From Rothia nasimurium (GTDB taxonomy: Bacteria > Actinomycetota > Actinomycetes > Actinomycetales > Micrococcaceae): DNA of 64,000 nucleotides. Shown here in pieces: positions 61,748 to 64,000 of the stretch. Made by a program: the position numbers and the translations under genes. The number at the start of each line of letters is the position of its first letter. The stretch's first letter is position 1. Where the stretch lies: assembly GCF_928392795.1 (NCBI RefSeq), contig NZ_CAKMTJ010000001.1, positions 248,001 through 312,000 on the forward strand, read 5' to 3'. The notes beneath the pieces were generated by a model. That model saw only the letters and a list, made by a program, of their open reading frames with translations, made no database searches and had not been told where the DNA came from.

Positions 61748-63598
61748 ATGGTATCTGCCCCGACACCCCAGGTGCGCCCCCAGGAGCGCATTGTTGCTGT
61801 AGTGGTGACCTATAACCGCCGTGAGCTGCTTGAACAGACCCTAGCCGGGATAGAGGCGGGGGAGCTGACTCCCGATACGGTCATCATCGTCAATAATGCT
61901 TCTACCGACGGTACCGAAGAGTACCTGGGCAGCTATCGGAGTTCACTGGCTACCGACATTGTGCACCTCCCGCAGAACGTGGGCGGCGCAGGCGGCTTCA
62001 CTGTGGGCATCGACCGGGCCCTAAACCGCCATGCAGCAGACCTGGTCTGGGTCATGGACGACGACACCGAACCTACCGAGAACACCCTGTCTGAGGCCTA
62101 CCGGGCTTGGGCTGACTATTCCCCGGTGCGGGCAGAGCGACCGGCCGTCGTGGCCTCTAAGGTGGTGTGGACCAACGGCCAGGACCACCCCATGAACACT
62201 ATGCGTACCATGTTCGCCGCGGGCCCTGACCGTACCGCGCGGGCAGCCGCTGTGGGTGCCCGCCCTATCCGTTCGGCGTCCTTTGTGTCAATCCTGATGG
62301 ACGCTGCCGCCATGCGGGCCACCGACCTGCCCCTGGCAGACTTCTTTATCTGGAACGATGACTTCGAATACACCACCCGCCTGATTCACCACAGCAACGG
62401 TATTGCTACTGAGCGGTCGGTAGCCCGCCACCACACCAAGACCTTTGGCACCACAGACGCCAAACCCGGCCCCCGTTTCTACAACGATGTACGCAATAAG
62501 CTCTGGGTTTTTTGTGCCCGTCGCACCCTAACCCCGCTGGAAAAGCTGCTCTACGGCGGTTCGACGGCCCGCCTGTGGGTTAGCACCCTGCTGCGCACCG
62601 ATGAGAAGAAGACCTACACCGGCTACTTCCTCAAGGGGCTTCAGGACGCCGCCGCCGGCTACCGCTCCAACAGTGAGGTGCTGGACGGCGTCTACCAGCT
62701 TGAAACCCCCCAGCTGGCCCAGCGTATCAAAGCAAACTACGGGAGCGACCCCAAGTTCTCTGTCTTGATGAGCGTTTATGCCGGGGATCAGCCCGAGCAC
62801 CTGCGCCTGGCCCTAGCCTCGAATACCGAGGGCCAAACCCTGCGCCCCAACCAGCTGGTGCTGGTGCAGGACGGCCCCGTGAGCGCTGAGCTTTCTCAGG
62901 TTATCGCTGATTTTGAAGAGCAGAGTTCCCTGCCGGTGACCGTGGTGCGCCTTGCCGAGAACCACGGGCTAGCTGCCGCCCTGCACGAGGGGCTCACCTA
63001 CTGCGACTACGATATTGTGGCCCGAGCAGACTCAGACGATGTTTCTGCTCCTGACCGTTTTGCCCAGCAGGTTCCCCTGCTAGCCGCCGGCCAGTACGAC
63101 GTGCTGGGTAGCGCCATGTACGAATTTACGGACGACCCCGCCCGCCCCGAGGCCGAACGGAAAGCGGTAACCGGGGCGAGAGCTATTCGAGAGATGCTTC
63201 CGAAGCGCAATCCCATGTTGCACCCCACCGTGGTCTTCCGCAAGAGCGCTGTAGAGGCTGTTGGCAGTTACGTTGAGGTTCCGGGAGCCGAAGACTACTG
63301 GCTCTGGGCCCGCATGAGTCGAGCTGGGTTCGTCCTGGGCAACCTGAGCCAGCCCCTGGTAAGCTACCGGGTTGCTACAGCTTATACCCGACGCGGTGGG
63401 CTAGAAGCCCTGCGCAAGGACCTCCAGGTCCAACGCAGGCTCTATACCGGGGGAGTAGTGAGTCCCGTACGCTTCACCCAGAACCTAGCCATCCGCGGTG
63501 TCTACCGCCTAGCACCAGAAGAACTGCGTACCCGGGCCTTTAGAGCCATGACCGGCAGAACCCCGCAGGGAAAGAAAGAGAAGGGCAGCAATGTCTAA
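61748..63598 (+). CDS. Tandem family 2 glycosyltransferase
   Basis: 616 residues from the ATG at 61748. A TTG at 61742 is an alternative because the AAAGGA site is better spaced for it. Two GT-A domains are fused. Domain 1 (about 12-330) has VAVVVTYNRRELL, IIVNNASTDGT, the metal motif DDD at 104-106 (VMDDDTEP) and the WNDDFEYTTRLI acceptor-site motif, as in the galactofuranosyl/rhamnosyltransferase group. Domain 2 (about 335-590) has FSVLMSVYAGDQ, LVLVQDGPVS and ARADSDD (428-431), like EpsE/WaaE-type polymer enzymes. No membrane segment. Overlaps the next gene by 8 bases; it starts the envelope polysaccharide operon. Confidence 0.85.
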   Translation: MVSAPTPQVRPQERIVAVVVTYNRRELLEQTLAGIEAGELTPDTVIIVNNASTDGTEEYLGSYRSSLATDIVHLPQNVGGAGGFTVGIDRALNRHAADLVWVMDDDTEPTENTLSEAYRAWADYSPVRAERPAVVASKVVWTNGQDHPMNTMRTMFAAGPDRTARAAAVGARPIRSASFVSILMDAAAMRATDLPLADFFIWNDDFEYTTRLIHHSNGIATERSVARHHTKTFGTTDAKPGPRFYNDVRNKLWVFCARRTLTPLEKLLYGGSTARLWVSTLLRTDEKKTYTGYFLKGLQDAAAGYRSNSEVLDGVYQLETPQLAQRIKANYGSDPKFSVLMSVYAGDQPEHLRLALASNTEGQTLRPNQLVLVQDGPVSAELSQVIADFEEQSSLPVTVVRLAENHGLAAALHEGLTYCDYDIVARADSDDVSAPDRFAQQVPLLAAGQYDVLGSAMYEFTDDPARPEAERKAVTGARAIREMLPKRNPMLHPTVVFRKSAVEAVGSYVEVPGAEDYWLWARMSRAGFVLGNLSQPLVSYRVATAYTRRGGLEALRKDLQVQRRLYTGGVVSPVRFTQNLAIRGVYRLAPEELRTRAFRAMTGRTPQGKKEKGSNV

Positions 63599-64000
63599 AG
63601 AAGCGTCCCCGCAGACTACCTCTATTCCCATTCTGACATCGAGCACCGAGCGGAAGACCTGGTGGAAGTACGTGCAGATGGGGCTCGACTCCCTAGCCTG
63701 GCTGATAGCCCTTCCCGCTGCCTTTGTTTTGCGCTATGGCATGGACCTTAGCCAGATTGATGCAGGCGGACTCACCGCGGTTGCCCTGGTGATGGTCGCC
63801 CTGCAAATCGGTGGTGGCCTGATGATGGGTCTCTACCGCGGAGTCCACAGCTACGGCACCCTGCAAGAGGGCAGCAAGCTCTATCCCCTGATATTAGCTA
63901 ATACCATCATTATGCAGATACTGCTGATGGTATCGTCCCGTGCCTTTGGAGTACCCCGCTCGGTGGTGCTCATTGCCTTCCCCATCGCAGTTTTGCTGAT
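63591..64000 (+). CDS. CapD/WbpM-like polysaccharide biosynthesis protein (3' end outside window)
   Basis: The ATG at 63591, with AAGGG upstream, overlaps the end of the glycosyltransferase gene and stays open to the window edge (136 codons visible). The visible part, from MSKEASPQ on, has polar residues, then membrane segments (LDSLAWLIALPAAFVLRYGM; LTAVALVMVALQIGGGLMMGLYRG; PLILANTIIMQILLMVSS; SVVLIAFPIAVLL). The VLRYG and LYRGVHSYGTLQE motifs match the N-terminal membrane part of UDP-sugar 4,6-dehydratases (CapD, WbpM, PglF). The catalytic domain lies beyond the window, so the call rests on this half. Confidence 0.75.
   Translation, partial: MSKEASPQTTSIPILTSSTERKTWWKYVQMGLDSLAWLIALPAAFVLRYGMDLSQIDAGGLTAVALVMVALQIGGGLMMGLYRGVHSYGTLQEGSKLYPLILANTIIMQILLMVSSRAFGVPRSVVLIAFPIAVLL

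Overview
This is about 64 kb of chromosome from a high-GC Gram-positive actinobacterium. I judge it to be Micrococcaceae and most likely Rothia. The reasons are a fused 2-oxoglutarate decarboxylase/E1-E2 protein (Kgd), MtrA-MtrB-LpqB, a SigH/SigR sigma factor with its zinc anti-sigma factor, the 24-residue ribosomal protein bL37, an actinobacterial Rho with a long basic insertion, and a GC content that looks near 60% (estimated by eye), which is lower than Micrococcus, Kocuria or Arthrobacter. The genus comes from memory of families and layout, not from a search. Almost everything is ordinary chromosome: I see no prophage, insertion sequence, rRNA or CRISPR array.

Layout. 1-3 kb: a truncated secreted lipase, a Tat-exported orphan and a PH-domain protein. 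3-9 kb: uridine kinase, PspA with a TPM-domain membrane protein, an HtrA-type protease and TrmL. 9-12 kb: cysteine desulfurase and MnmA, a sulfur relay for tRNA 2-thiouridine. 12-19 kb: chorismate mutase, a MetE-like protein, mtrA-mtrB-lpqB and a ComF-type phosphoribosyltransferase. 18.7-25.7 kb: the ribosome hibernation factor and secA, then on the other strand aroA-rsgA and hisN. 25.8-28.7 kb: DoxX, sigH-rsrA with a SigR-type promoter upstream, bL37, and an SGNH protein that lacks the usual Ser and His. 28.8-35.4 kb: kgd and two CNNM/CorC-type membrane proteins. 35.5-38.8 kb: a zinc ABC importer (znuACB) with a Zur-box-like operator and a convergent zur. 39-41 kb: MBL and HIT proteins, then a membrane protein/XRE regulator pair bracketed by perfect 30-bp inverted repeats. 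41-48 kb: HrpA, DeoD, a small membrane protein, a GNAT-VOC fusion and tRNA-Arg(CCG) embedded in repeats. 48-61 kb: an esterase, argS-lysA, hom-thrB, rho-prfA-prmC-sua5 and an epimerase. 61.7-64 kb: the start of an envelope polysaccharide locus (a tandem GT2 glycosyltransferase, then a CapD/WbpM-like protein cut by the window edge).

How the genes fit together: several groups are textbook operons (mtrAB-lpqB, sigH-rsrA, znuACB/zur, argS-lysA, hom-thrB, rho-prfA-prmC-sua5). Together they describe envelope homeostasis, thiol-oxidative stress control, zinc acquisition, Asp-family amino acid synthesis and translation termination. The less explained signals lie between genes. They are the inverted-repeat-bracketed membrane/XRE cassette (40.08-41.03 kb), twin palindromes upstream of hrpA (45.54-45.60 kb), the repeat and hairpin cluster at tRNA-Arg (47.98-48.15 kb), a leaderless short ORF before the CNNM genes, an occluded Shine-Dalgarno before comF, and the heptamer GGACGCC/GGCGTCC, which recurs on both strands and forms the arms of at least two terminators, like known DNA-uptake words.
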